64,000 nt of DNA from Acidobacteriota bacterium (GCA_021803035.1 JAJZME010000075.1:51268-115267), one strand, 5' to 3'. Numbered from the stretch's first letter, positions 25,006 to 34,412 are shown. Notes: a model not told the origin generated them from the sequence alone. Numbers and translations: made by a program.

Positions 25006-25710
25006 CTAGAAGATGGTGCAGAGCTTGGCGAAGGCGTCGAGTTCGATGAGATGCTGGCCGGGCGGCGCGGGCGCTATTTCGGCGTGCTCAAGGACCCAGG
25101 TGTCGCGGTGGAAGAGAAAGACGGCGTGCAGGCCGGCGGCAAGGGCGGGATTGATGTCGCTTTTGGGGCTGTTGCCGATCATCCAGGTGGTGTGCGGCGT
25201 AAGCTCGTGCGAGGCAAGCACCTGCAGGTAGGCGGCCGGTTCCTTTTCCGGCACGATTTCAACGGCGGAGAAGTGCCGCGCCAATCCTGAGCGGGCCAGC
25301 TTGTCGGCTTGCTCGGCCTGGTTGCCCTTGGTCATGAGGATGATCCGGTGGCGCGCGGCTAGATCGGCGAGGGTGGACTCGACGCCGGGCAAGAGCTCGA
25401 TCTCCTGTTCGGCGATGGTGTCGGCAAAGCCCTGAATGCGGCGGATCTTGTCTTCGGTCACCGGATCGGGGCTGAGGCGCTCGAAGCAGGTGACAAGCGA
25501 GCGCGAGAAGCTGGAGAGGCCGTAACCGTGGGTGAGGATGGTTTCGCGCTCCACCGCGTTGAGGGTTTGGCGCACCTGCGCAGGCGTGTACTGGTGGTGG
25601 TTCAGGTAGCTGATGAAAGAGGCAATGGCGCGCTCGAAGTAGATGTTGTTTTCCCAGAGCGTGTCGTCGGCGTCGATCAGCAGCGTCTGGCCTGGGGGAA
25701 ATTGCGGCAT
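25006..25710 (-). CDS. HAD-family hydrolase
   Basis: 234 aa haloacid dehalogenase-like phosphatase. Motif I is LIDADDTLWENN (nucleophile Asp13, acid Asp15), motif II IILMTKGN, and motif IV MIGNSPKSDINPA. The DADDTLW form and a helical cap (residues about 18-100) resemble YjjG-type nucleotidases and phosphoglycolate phosphatase relatives. Substrate unknown. Located just upstream of mqnC on the same strand; a role in the futalosine pathway is not indicated. Confidence 0.88.
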   Translation of the reverse strand: MPQFPPGQTLLIDADDTLWENNIYFERAIASFISYLNHHQYTPAQVRQTLNAVERETILTHGYGLSSFSRSLVTCFERLSPDPVTEDKIRRIQGFADTIAEQEIELLPGVESTLADLAARHRIILMTKGNQAEQADKLARSGLARHFSAVEIVPEKEPAAYLQVLASHELTPHTTWMIGNSPKSDINPALAAGLHAVFLFHRDTWVLEHAEIAPAPPGQHLIELDAFAKLCTIF

Positions 25711-25870
25711 GGAGTTGATGGTACAGCTTTCGGCGTTGGGGCTCCAGTTCAGGGCGCACGGTATGGTTACTCCGCATGCCGAAAGCGGAATCTGAATCCC
25801 GGCGAGCCATGACTGCCCGCCGGGATGCCGAGGGATCGGATTGGCGCGTTGCAGGCGCGTACAGCCAGGG

Positions 25871-26611
25871 CTACCAGGGCACGGTTTTGTCCTGGTGGAA
25901 GAAGCCGCCGGTGGGGCCGTCGGCCGGGAGTGTGGCCAGGGCGACGGAGGTTTGGGCGCCTTCGCTCAACTCCATGGTGGCGTGCGGGCCGCCCAGTTCG
26001 GTTTTAACCCAGCCGGGATGGGCGGAGTTGACCTTGATGTTGGTGTCGCGCAACTCATAGGCCAGGTGAACGGTGAAGGCATTCAGGGCGGTCTTGGAGG
26101 CGTCGTAGGCGAAGGAATTGGAGTCGTAGATTGGCGACTTGGGATCGGAATGGAGAGTGAGCGAAGCAACAATGCTGGAGAGATTGACGATGCGGCCGGC
26201 AGGACTCTTTTTGAGCAGCGGCAGCAGGGAGACGGTGAGCGCAACGGTGGAGAAAAAGTTGGTTTCGAAGACGCGGCGAAGGACGTCCTGGGGGACGCTG
26301 ATGGCGCTGTGCTCGGGGCCGGCGACCGAGAAGGCTCCGCCGGCGATGCCAGCGTTGTTGACGAGGATGTCGAGACGGCCGTATTTGGCTGCGAATAAGT
26401 CGTAGGCGGCGCGATGGTGGGCCGGCTTGGTGACGTCGAATTGAATGACCTCGGCTTCGACTCCGGCGTTGCGCAGCTTCTCTACCGCTGCCTGTCCCTG
26501 GTCGAGGTCGCGCGAGCCGATGATGACCGTGGCGAAATCCTTGAGATCGAGAGCTGTTTGAAAGCCGAGGCCGCGGTTGCCCCCGGTGATAAATGCAATC
26601 TTCTCAGGCAT
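25871..26611 (-). CDS. Short-chain dehydrogenase/reductase
   Basis: 246 aa Rossmann enzyme. The N-terminal nucleotide motif TGGNRGLG (9-16), NNAG, the catalytic Ser in NLSSIVAS and the YxxxK pair in YDASKTALN are present. The long loop before the catalytic Tyr and LVNNAGIAGGAF resemble carbonyl-reductase-like SDRs. NADP preference is suggested by the Arg in SRDLDQ. Substrate unknown. Single gene. Confidence 0.92.
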   Translation of the reverse strand: MPEKIAFITGGNRGLGFQTALDLKDFATVIIGSRDLDQGQAAVEKLRNAGVEAEVIQFDVTKPAHHRAAYDLFAAKYGRLDILVNNAGIAGGAFSVAGPEHSAISVPQDVLRRVFETNFFSTVALTVSLLPLLKKSPAGRIVNLSSIVASLTLHSDPKSPIYDSNSFAYDASKTALNAFTVHLAYELRDTNIKVNSAHPGWVKTELGGPHATMELSEGAQTSVALATLPADGPTGGFFHQDKTVPW

Positions 26612-26725
26612 GAGGGAAGTTTCTCCTGTGGTGATTTAAATTCGTCAGGCTGGCGCAGCGCTACGAAAGAACAGCAAAAAAGGCAGGGCAACCGCGCTGC
26701 ATCCGGGGCCTATTCGCTGAAAGCC

Positions 26726-27607
26726 TCAGGAGGCGCGCACTTGGCCCGCAAATTCTTCCACTGTGAATGAATACGCGGGCAGGACGCTGGTTTCTGCGGC
26801 CATGCGGAAGAAGCCGCGCATGCCCTCCAGGCACTCTTCGTCGAGGACGTAGTGGATATTGACGGAGAGATAGGAACGGATGGTTTCCTCGGGGATGGGC
26901 AGACGGCTGGACCACTCGGCGACCAGATCATCGAGATGTTCCAGGCCGTGGTTGCGGGATTGAATCAGGTCTTCGACGATGCGCTCGTTCACGGGGCAGG
27001 CGGGCGCAGCGGCCCAGACCGCGGAGACAAACGGCAGGCCGGTGAGCGTGCGCCACTCGTGGGCCAGATCGTGATAGACGAGATCTTCGCCGGTGCGCTC
27101 AACGCGGTTCGAGCGCTCTTCGAGGGCCAGCAGCGCGGGGTCGCCGATGACAATGGCCGCGTCGGCGTGCTCGAGCATGCGGTCCAGATCGGCAGGCATG
27201 GGCACAAAGGGAACCGATGGATTGCCCCACTTGTGGAAGAGGATACGCGCGTAGGTGACCGTGGTGCGGCTGGCGGTGTCGGCGGCAACGGAGCGGATGG
27301 CGGTGACCGGCTGCGCGGCGCGGCGAACCAGGAGCAGCGAGCGCACATAGTCCTTGGAGGCGATGGTGCAGCCGGGCAAGATGCGCAGTTCAGGGTTCAC
27401 GGCAAGCGCGGCGATGGGGACCGGGCCGAGGTCGGCTGTGCCGGCGGCCAGGCGCGCGGCGCACTCGGAGGGCATCATGCGCTCGATCTGGTAGCGGCGG
27501 GCGAGTTCGATGTCGAGCGGCGGGTGCTCGAAGTCCCACATGAGGGGCGCAGGATTGAGAAAGTCGATGGCGGCGACGCGAAGACGTGATTTTGTTTGCG
27601 GATTCAC
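26726..27607 (-). CDS. mqnA: Chorismate dehydratase of the futalosine pathway
   Basis: 293 aa. The MqnA opening LRVAAIDFLNPAPLMWDFEH, PSECAARLAAGTADLGPVPIAAL, and YVRSLLLVRR are characteristic. It catalyses the first step, chorismate to 3-enolpyruvylbenzoate. With mqnC and mqnD here it indicates a complete futalosine menaquinone route, although mqnB and mqnE are not in the window. It lies 82 bp downstream of the cytochrome fusion gene on the same strand, a sensible neighbour for a quinone-linked electron chain. Confidence 0.92.
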   Translation of the reverse strand: MNPQTKSRLRVAAIDFLNPAPLMWDFEHPPLDIELARRYQIERMMPSECAARLAAGTADLGPVPIAALAVNPELRILPGCTIASKDYVRSLLLVRRAAQPVTAIRSVAADTASRTTVTYARILFHKWGNPSVPFVPMPADLDRMLEHADAAIVIGDPALLALEERSNRVERTGEDLVYHDLAHEWRTLTGLPFVSAVWAAAPACPVNERIVEDLIQSRNHGLEHLDDLVAEWSSRLPIPEETIRSYLSVNIHYVLDEECLEGMRGFFRMAAETSVLPAYSFTVEEFAGQVRAS

Positions 27608-27689
27608 AATCTCTTAGACTACCAAGTCCGGGTGAAAGATGCGCGCCAGGACTCTGCCGTGATTGCGCCTCGCCGGCGAGCAGCCCGGA

Positions 27690-29648
27690 TCATTTTCCAG
27701 GTTGCTCGGCGGCGGCGGAATCGGGTGGGCCGGAAGCCTCAGCCAGCGTCTCGCGGTCCAGTGCGTGCTCGTTTTTGTAGCGCTCGACAGACATTGTGCC
27801 GTCCAGCCACGTCCAGTTCATGGGATAAATATCGGGATCGAAGAAAACCTGGTACAGGTGCCAGACCACGATGGCCAGCGTGGCCAGGATCGCCTCGTAG
27901 AAGTGGATGGCGGTGGCTATATCGACCCACCAGCGGGCGAGGAGGTCGCCAACCCAGACCTTGGCCCATATCATGATGCCGGTCAGACCCATCAGCGCCG
28001 TGCCCCAGACCAGCGCCCAGTACTCGGTCTTTTCGGCGTAACTGAAGCGGCCGAAATGAGGCTTTTCACTGCGCAGCCCCAGGTAATAGAGCATGGTCTT
28101 CCAGGCATCGAAAGCATCGTTGGGCCGGGGCGTGAGATCGCGGATGAGGCGGCGGCCTTCCTTGAGCGCCGCCAGATAGCAGAGGTGATAGATGCCCATG
28201 CCGATGAGGACGACGCCTGCCGTGCGGTGGATGAAACTGCGCAGCTTTTCGCCCATGCCAAACGTGTGGGCGAACCATGAATTGGGAAACTTGAGCGCAA
28301 AGCCAGTGATGACCAGAACGATGAAGGTGACGAGCAGAACCAGATGCTGCCAGCGCTGATTGGCGGTCATGCGCGTCATGCGGGGATTTTGCATCCTGTG
28401 CAGGGCGACGGTTTTGCTCCGCCAGATGATGGCATTGTGCAGGAACATGCCGCCGATGATGCCGAAGATCAGGAACAGGTAGATGATGCGAACCCAGCGC
28501 ACAGCAATTGATCCCGCATCCCGGGAGTTGTTGCCGTCCTGGAGGTGAACAGCTGTGAGAGCGAACTTTTGCGTTGCGCCTTTGTGGCACTTGCCGCAGG
28601 TAGTAGCGAGGTTGGCGGGATAGATGGTGGAGCGGGGATCGCTGGAGGGCAGGATGTTGTGCACGCCGTGGCAACTGGAGCAATTGGCGGCGACCAGCGA
28701 GCCGCCTTCGACGGCCAGGCCGTGGTAGCTCTGGAAGTAGGAGGCGACGCGGTTTCCGGGGACGCCGAACTCCTGCGAGAGCCGGACGCCGGCGTGGCAG
28801 CGGGCGCAGATGTCGCGGGAAAGGTTCTGTCCCGCGGTGGGCGCGTTGGGACTGGTGGGCGATGCGATGGAATGGATGCCGTGACAGTCGGTGCAGGTGG
28901 GGGCAAGCTGGTTGCCATGCGCGAGGGCCTGTCCGTGGCTGCTCTGCATGAAGGTCTTTTCGATGGCCGTGTGGCACTTGCCGCAGGTGGCGGCCACGTT
29001 GACTTTGGAGATAGGCGAGCGTGGATTACTGGGGGGCAGAATTTTGTGTCCGCCATGACAATCCGTGCAGACAGCCGCCTTTGCAAAGCCATTGGCCGCG
29101 GCCCTGCCGTGCACGCTCTGCTGATAGGAGATGACCGGCTCGCTGCTTAGGCCGTAGGACTCCATCAAGAACTTTTGTCCGTGGCATTTGCCGCAGGTGG
29201 CCGGAATATTGTCGTGGAACACGGCCGATTGGGGATCGCTGGCGGCCAGAATCTGATGCGCGTTGCCGTGGCAGTCCTGGCAGGTGGCCGCTGCATGCCT
29301 GCCGTATTTGCCGTCCCTGGCGTGGACGCCAAGCGCGTAAGCGGCCTGCGCGTTGGCGTGGCAGCCGGCGCAGGACACCCGCCTGGGCAGGGTTTCGTGC
29401 GGAAGGCTCGTCACATCCTTGTGACAATCGACGCAGGAGAACATGGCGCCGTGGATGGAGTGCCTGAACTTGTTCCCGTTGACGTAGAGACTGGTGGTTT
29501 TGCCGTGGATGACCGTAGTGGCCGAAGGGTTGGAGTGACAGGCGAGGCAATCCTTATCTTTGAGTTTCCGCTGGGCATTTGCAGCCGCCGCGCAGACGAG
29601 CAGAGAGACGGCAAGAGCTTGCGTGAAGAATCGACTTGCTGATTTCAC
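27690..29648 (-). CDS. Undecahaem cytochrome c fused to a cytochrome b domain
   Basis: 652 aa from GTG 29648, which yields a clean signal peptide (VKSASRFFTQALAVSLLVCAAAANA). Eleven CxxCH haem c sites follow (first CLACH, last CGKCHKG), then about five transmembrane helices with conserved His residues (RWQHLVLL, FIHRTAGVV, AIHFYEA, VVWHLYQ) resembling formate-dehydrogenase-gamma/b561 cytochromes. The periplasmic multihaem part and membrane b part are in one polypeptide, suited to moving electrons between menaquinone and periplasmic acceptors. A longer start at 29711 would swallow a palindromic regulator site, so I prefer 29648. Confidence 0.88.
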   Translation of the reverse strand: MKSASRFFTQALAVSLLVCAAAANAQRKLKDKDCLACHSNPSATTVIHGKTTSLYVNGNKFRHSIHGAMFSCVDCHKDVTSLPHETLPRRVSCAGCHANAQAAYALGVHARDGKYGRHAAATCQDCHGNAHQILAASDPQSAVFHDNIPATCGKCHGQKFLMESYGLSSEPVISYQQSVHGRAAANGFAKAAVCTDCHGGHKILPPSNPRSPISKVNVAATCGKCHTAIEKTFMQSSHGQALAHGNQLAPTCTDCHGIHSIASPTSPNAPTAGQNLSRDICARCHAGVRLSQEFGVPGNRVASYFQSYHGLAVEGGSLVAANCSSCHGVHNILPSSDPRSTIYPANLATTCGKCHKGATQKFALTAVHLQDGNNSRDAGSIAVRWVRIIYLFLIFGIIGGMFLHNAIIWRSKTVALHRMQNPRMTRMTANQRWQHLVLLVTFIVLVITGFALKFPNSWFAHTFGMGEKLRSFIHRTAGVVLIGMGIYHLCYLAALKEGRRLIRDLTPRPNDAFDAWKTMLYYLGLRSEKPHFGRFSYAEKTEYWALVWGTALMGLTGIMIWAKVWVGDLLARWWVDIATAIHFYEAILATLAIVVWHLYQVFFDPDIYPMNWTWLDGTMSVERYKNEHALDRETLAEASGPPDSAAAEQPGK

Positions 29649-29682
29649 GCCAACAAGATGAATCTTTTGACGCTGAAGCGCC

Positions 29683-29696
29683 GTGACAGGAGTCAC
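29683..29696. promoter_or_regulatory. GTGA-N6-TCAC palindrome before the haem c-b fusion gene
   Basis: GTGACAGGAGTCAC, centred 42 bases before the GTG start. It matches the palindromes at 31956 and 32119 nearly base for base. The pattern is that of Crp/Fnr-superfamily operators (Crp or HcpR type). Confidence 0.6.
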
Positions 29697-29755
29697 AGCC
29701 GGACAGCGCAAGGGCTCAAGCGCAGCGGTAACTCCGGATCGGCGGCGGCTTTCAC

Positions 29756-30619
29756 TTAGTCGAAGTACGCGGCTAAAGTCAGCGCCAGAAGCGTCAGGCC
29801 GATGGCGATGGCTGCGTATCCGACCACGCGGGAGAAATTGATCTGAAATCTTCCCGGCGCTTCGGCCAGGCGCTGTTCCAGCTTGCCTTCCCGCGCGAGC
29901 CGCTCATACTCCAGCGGGCGCTTGGCCTTGAACTCCTCTTCGCTTTCCACGCCGGTGAAGATCACCATATCCATGGGAAAGCTGTCGGGCCGAAGATGGG
30001 TGTTGACGAAGTGGATGGAGAAGATGAACAGAATCGCCAGCAAGCCTTCATCGCTGTGAATCACCAGCACGGCGTTCAGCGCCCAGCCCGGCAGGAACTT
30101 TGCGAAGAATGGGGCGAACCACATGGCATAGCCGGAAAAGCCGATGACGACCATGCCCCAGAAGACCGCCCAGTAGTCGAACTTTTCCCAATAGGCGTAG
30201 CGGTCGAACTGCGGCCGCGGGCCGAGGCCCAGAAACCAGCGGACATGCTCGAAGAGATCCTTCAGGTCCTTGCCATTGGCCACCATGGAGGTGGGTCCCC
30301 AGAATATGCCCCTTTCGCGATGCACAAGGCCGCGGGAGAGCACTCCTTTGACGTGCACAAGAAACGCGATGGTCAGGACGACGGCGCAGGCCTTGTGGAA
30401 GAAAATGATGGCGCCGAATCCGCCGACGGCGCGAGCAACGGCGCGGGCCCATATGCTGTCGCTGAAGCGCATCGTGAGGCCGGTGGCCGCAAGGCCAAGA
30501 AAGGTGGTGAACAGGACGGCGTGGAAGTATCTCTGCTTCGAGGTGAAGCGCAGGAAGTAGCGGGTGCTTTCCTTGCCGTGTTCTTTGGTTTCTGCCGTCA
30601 TTTGTTCCAAATCAGGCAT
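29756..30619 (-). CDS. Cytochrome b561-like membrane subunit
   Basis: 287 aa from ATG 30619, with GGGAGGG five bases upstream. Four to five spans carry paired His ligands: RYFHAVLFTTFLG, FFHKACAVVL, FLVHVKGVL, VIHSDEGLLAILF and IHFVNTHLRPDSFPMD. This matches b-type subunits that take electrons from quinol. Its start overlaps the stop of the upstream undecahaem cytochrome by eight bases, so the two are coupled. A final C-terminal helix follows a 50-residue charged linker. Confidence 0.85.
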   Translation of the reverse strand: MPDLEQMTAETKEHGKESTRYFLRFTSKQRYFHAVLFTTFLGLAATGLTMRFSDSIWARAVARAVGGFGAIIFFHKACAVVLTIAFLVHVKGVLSRGLVHRERGIFWGPTSMVANGKDLKDLFEHVRWFLGLGPRPQFDRYAYWEKFDYWAVFWGMVVIGFSGYAMWFAPFFAKFLPGWALNAVLVIHSDEGLLAILFIFSIHFVNTHLRPDSFPMDMVIFTGVESEEEFKAKRPLEYERLAREGKLEQRLAEAPGRFQINFSRVVGYAAIAIGLTLLALTLAAYFD

Positions 30620-31817
30620 CTTTCCCTCCCTTGGACCCATTGTTCTTGATCTGGTTGTAGCGCGAGCGGATCACCCATAAGAGGGTGTGAAGCACGAAGA
30701 AGGTGAGCACGCTGATCAGCAGCAGATTCATGAACAGCCGCACGTAGTAAAGGCCCGGACTCAGCTTGCGGTTGCGTGGATTGGCGTGGGGCTGATATTG
30801 CACAAAGCTGGCGTTGGCGCCGGCATGGCACCGGCCGCATGTCTCGACAAGGTTAGCCTTATTGATGCGCGAGTGCGGGTCGGAGGCGGGCAGAATATCG
30901 TGGGCGCCGTGGCAGTCCCAGCAGCGCGCCGTTTCCACGTAGCCGCCAAACATGCCCAGTTGCGAATGGAAGGTGTCGCGATAGGTGGTGAGCTTTTCCT
31001 TGTGGCAGGAGCCGCAGATGGGCGTGGACTGCATGCGGAACGTCGCGTCGGTCGGATTGAGGATGGCATGAGCCGTATGGCAGTCCGTGCAGACGGGCGC
31101 CTTGAGATCGCCCGCGGCAAGGGCTTTGCCGTGGATGCCGGCGTCGTACTCGGCCTCGATCTTGGCGTGGCATTTCCCGCAGGTGTCAGGGATGTTGGTC
31201 TTGTAGGTGGGGCTCTGCGGATTTTTGTGGCTCAGGATGTGGTGCGATCCGTGGCAGCTCTGGCAGTTGGCCGCCACCAGCAGGCCCTCCTTGCTGAGAG
31301 CGAAGCCGTGGATGGAGTCCATGTACATGGAATAGACATTGGGCAGGCCGTATTTCTTTGCCAGGGCCGGATTGCCGTGGCACCGGCCGCAGGTGCGCGG
31401 AATGTTGAGGGGATAGACCGCCGACCGGGGGTCGCTTTTGGGAAAGATGGCGTGTGGGTTGCCATCGCCGTGGCAACTGGTGCAGGCATGGCTGGCGTGC
31501 ACGCTGCCCTTCAGATCCGAGGCCTGGTCGGCGTGGCAGGTTGAGCACTGGACCTTGGCGACGTGGTCCGGATGCGGAAAGCCCTTGATGTCGGTATGGC
31601 AACTGGTGCACTGCAGAACGCCGTGCGCGCTGGCGGAGAAGGTTTTGCCGTTGACATAAAGGCTGTGGCCCATGCTCTTGTCGCCGTGGCAGGCCAGACA
31701 TTGGCTCTGCGCATGCAGCGTGCCCGGCGCCAGGAAAAATGTCAGCGCGATAACTGCGGTGGCTAAAGCTCCGGCGCGGAAAGAGAAGCGGAGCTTTCTG
31801 ATTGCGGCTTGGGTCAT
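30612..31817 (-). CDS. Undecahaem cytochrome c with C-terminal membrane anchor
   Basis: 401 aa from ATG 31817. A signal peptide (residues about 14-37, ending LHAQ) is followed by eleven CxxCH sites (CLACH, CTSCH, CSTCH, CTSCH, CGRCH, CQSCH, CGKCH, CTDCH, CGSCH, CWDCH, CGRCH) and one C-terminal helix (YVRLFMNLLLISVLTFFVLHTLLWVI). Repeated DPRSAVYP..NIPRTCGRCHG text shows an internally duplicated cytochrome c3/c7-like unit. First gene of the three-gene cytochrome cluster. Exact redox partner unknown. Confidence 0.88.
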   Translation of the reverse strand: MTQAAIRKLRFSFRAGALATAVIALTFFLAPGTLHAQSQCLACHGDKSMGHSLYVNGKTFSASAHGVLQCTSCHTDIKGFPHPDHVAKVQCSTCHADQASDLKGSVHASHACTSCHGDGNPHAIFPKSDPRSAVYPLNIPRTCGRCHGNPALAKKYGLPNVYSMYMDSIHGFALSKEGLLVAANCQSCHGSHHILSHKNPQSPTYKTNIPDTCGKCHAKIEAEYDAGIHGKALAAGDLKAPVCTDCHTAHAILNPTDATFRMQSTPICGSCHKEKLTTYRDTFHSQLGMFGGYVETARCWDCHGAHDILPASDPHSRINKANLVETCGRCHAGANASFVQYQPHANPRNRKLSPGLYYVRLFMNLLLISVLTFFVLHTLLWVIRSRYNQIKNNGSKGGKDA

Positions 31818-32186
31818 CCTGCCGTCTTCTTTCTCCAGGGGTCGGTAGGTACAGCATGGCGCTCCTGGCAACCCTGCGATGAAGCTGGCTGATTCTTTGA
31901 AAGTCTTTTCGCGGGCTCTTATCTTTCAAATGAACTTTTTGCGGGCAAACCCGCAGTGATAGGAGTCACACGGCATGGGATATGCGTCACATGGCAGGAA
32001 GAATCGAGAGGCCGGTTCTTGCTTTTGGGGTGTGGAATCAGCGCGGCTGGCGAGGATTTCAGGGGATAGGTTTCCAGTAAGTACACCATCCAGATTGCCG
32101 CGGCGTGGACGCGCGAAAGTGATACCTGTCACATGCCACGATACGCGCCTTCGCCGAAAATAGGTCCGCTACTTGAGGAACAATTT
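31818..32186. promoter_or_regulatory. Divergent promoter region with GTGA-N6-TCAC operators
   Basis: This region separates the cytochrome cluster (minus) from the acyl-CoA dehydrogenase operon (plus). It holds two perfect palindromes, GTGATAGGAGTCAC at 31956-31969 and GTGATACCTGTCAC at 32119-32132, each flanked by A on both sides, and one imperfect copy GGGATATGCGTCAC at 31977-31990. The second is centred about 62 bases before the plus-strand ATG. A GCGGG-CAAA-CCCGC hairpin lies at about 31941-31954. I could not fix -10/-35 elements. Confidence 0.65.
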
Positions 32187-34412
32187 ATGGGGACGGTATC
32201 GGTATCGGAAGTTAAGCCGATGGTCACACTTCCCGGTGACGCGGTGCGCGCGATTCAATGGCGATTCGCCGATCGTTTTGACCTGCAGATGCTGGTTGCT
32301 TCGGCGCGCGGCGTGGCGCGGGGCTTTGTGGCGCGGCTGGTGGCCGCCGGCGAACGCAACACCCACGAGTGGACTCCGGCCAAGGAAGAAATGCTGCAAG
32401 AGTTCGATCGCGCCGGCGTGACGGCGGCATTCATGGAGCCGGAAGAAGGCGGATTTATCTCCGGGCCGAAGAACCTGGCGCTGTCGCTGGCCGCCTTTGA
32501 ACTGGCATGGGTGGACGGCGGCGCGGCCACGGCGAGCCTGGCCGGCTTTCTGGCGCTGGCTCCCATCCACGAGCGGGGCACGCCGGAACAGGTGGCGCGC
32601 TATAAGAAGCTGTCTGCTCCGCCGCAGCCGGGTGAAGATCGCGAGCCCTGGCGCGGAGCCTTCGCGCTGACCGAGCCGATTCCCTATGTGGGCGTGGACA
32701 CCGGCATGTTGAGCGGCAAGGTGCGTGTGGCCGAGTGGACCGAAGGCGAAGAGCCGTGGCTGCAGGTGGACAAGCGCGGCCGCTTTATCACCAATATCGC
32801 CTTTGCCGACTTCGTTACCGCGGCGGTGAACTCCGATGATCCGCGCATCAAGGGCAGTTGCATCGTGATTCTGGAGGAAGGCGACGAGGGCATCTTCGAC
32901 CGCGGAACGCCGACCAAAAAACTCGTGCATCAGCTTTCGGCCACCGGCGATCCGGTCTTCAACCTGAAGGTCCCGGCCAGCCGCATCGTGGGCGGATACA
33001 CAGTGAAAGACGGCACCATGATTCCCAACTTCAGCCACAGCGAGGTGATCGAAGCCGTCTTCCGCCGCACGCGCGTGCCGGTGGGCCTGATGACGGCGGC
33101 CAAGCTGCTCTCCGCGGTCGAGCCGGTGATCCGCTACCAGCGCCAGCGCTTCCGCGGGGCCGAGGGATTGAATCCCGGCTCGTTGCGCTACGAGCAGGGC
33201 ATTCAGCAGCGCGAGGATGCGCTGCACCGGCTGGTGGATGTGTGGGCGGCCGGTGAAGCGGCGGCATCGCTGGGCTTTGCCGCGGCGCGGCTCTTTGATG
33301 CGCTGGAGCCGCTGGAAAAGCAGAAGACCGCCATCCTCAAGGAGCGCGGCATTCAGGGCGGACGCGCCGAGATGAAGGCGCTGCGCGAGAGCGAGGAACG
33401 GGCCATCGAGCTGCTCTCGCTGCCGCCGGACGACAGGCGCCGCGCCGAACTGGAGGCCGATCGGCTGGTGGATTTCGTGCTCATGGACTCCGAGGCGAAT
33501 GTACTTTGCCCGGCCACCAAGCTGTGGAACACCGGCCACGGCGCCAACATGCTGCGCGAGGCGGTGAGCCTGATGGGCGGCTACGGCATCACCGAGGACT
33601 GTCCCGGGTTCCTGGGCAACAAGTGGATGGATGCCCAACTGGAAGCCACCTACGAGGGGCCGGAAGCGGTGCAGCGCCGCCAGTTGACGGTGACCATGAC
33701 CGGCGAGGTGTTCCTTGCTCAGTTCCGCGCCTGGGCGCGGGAGATGCGCCGCATCGCCAGCGACCGGCCGGGTACGGGCGCCTGCACGCTGGCTTCGGCG
33801 ATGGGGCTTTGGCTGTGGACGCTGAACTATCTGCGCAAGGCCACCGATCCCAGCGGCGGCAAGCTCTATCACGGACAGCGTCAGGGCGTGACCTTTGCCC
33901 TGGCCGATGCGCTCTGCTGGCTGCTGGCCTCGCGTGCGCAGATTCTGGATGTGCTGGAACTGGAAAAGCGCGGAGCGGACGATCCGGTGGTTGCCGAGGA
34001 TCTGGCCGCAACCGTGCAGTTTCTCAGCGACCTGTGCCATATCCAGGCTGCGCAGTCGGCCGGCGAGGTCTCGCGCATCTGCGGCGAGCTGGTCTTCGGC
34101 TACAACCGGCATCCGGGCTGGGACGAGGAAGAACATCGGTGTTGCTTCCTGGCCGCCGAACTGGATGAGTTCGAGGAGTTCATGCCGGGCATTGCGGCAA
34201 TGGCCGTGGATGTCGTGGCCGCCGACGGCAGCCATCCGCAGAAGGCGGGGCCGTGCGCGGGATGCGCGGGGTCGAGCGAGTTTCTGCGCCTGCAAAGCAA
34301 GCTGACGACCTGCCTGACCGGCTCGCGTCTGGCCAAGGACCGCGCGGCGGATACGGTGAGCAAGGTCATGATTCCCGAGGCGCTGGATTATCCCGCGGCG
34401 GGGCCGGCATGA
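32187..34412 (+). CDS. Large acyl-CoA dehydrogenase-family protein
   Basis: 741 aa from ATG 32187, with GAGGAA seven bases upstream. The acyl-CoA dehydrogenase core is recognisable: PEEGGFISGP..LAAFELAWVDGGAATASL, FALTEPIPYVG, and NTGHGANMLREAVSLMGGYGITEDCPG. Compared with ordinary ~380-aa enzymes it has an extra C-terminal helical domain of about 250 residues, as in long VLCAD-like forms, ending in a Cys pair PCAGCAGS. The downstream ETF genes overlap or abut, so it surely delivers electrons to ETF. Substrate chain length cannot be told. Confidence 0.85.
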   Translation: MGTVSVSEVKPMVTLPGDAVRAIQWRFADRFDLQMLVASARGVARGFVARLVAAGERNTHEWTPAKEEMLQEFDRAGVTAAFMEPEEGGFISGPKNLALSLAAFELAWVDGGAATASLAGFLALAPIHERGTPEQVARYKKLSAPPQPGEDREPWRGAFALTEPIPYVGVDTGMLSGKVRVAEWTEGEEPWLQVDKRGRFITNIAFADFVTAAVNSDDPRIKGSCIVILEEGDEGIFDRGTPTKKLVHQLSATGDPVFNLKVPASRIVGGYTVKDGTMIPNFSHSEVIEAVFRRTRVPVGLMTAAKLLSAVEPVIRYQRQRFRGAEGLNPGSLRYEQGIQQREDALHRLVDVWAAGEAAASLGFAAARLFDALEPLEKQKTAILKERGIQGGRAEMKALRESEERAIELLSLPPDDRRRAELEADRLVDFVLMDSEANVLCPATKLWNTGHGANMLREAVSLMGGYGITEDCPGFLGNKWMDAQLEATYEGPEAVQRRQLTVTMTGEVFLAQFRAWAREMRRIASDRPGTGACTLASAMGLWLWTLNYLRKATDPSGGKLYHGQRQGVTFALADALCWLLASRAQILDVLELEKRGADDPVVAEDLAATVQFLSDLCHIQAAQSAGEVSRICGELVFGYNRHPGWDEEEHRCCFLAAELDEFEEFMPGIAAMAVDVVAADGSHPQKAGPCAGCAGSSEFLRLQSKLTTCLTGSRLAKDRAADTVSKVMIPEALDYPAAGPA

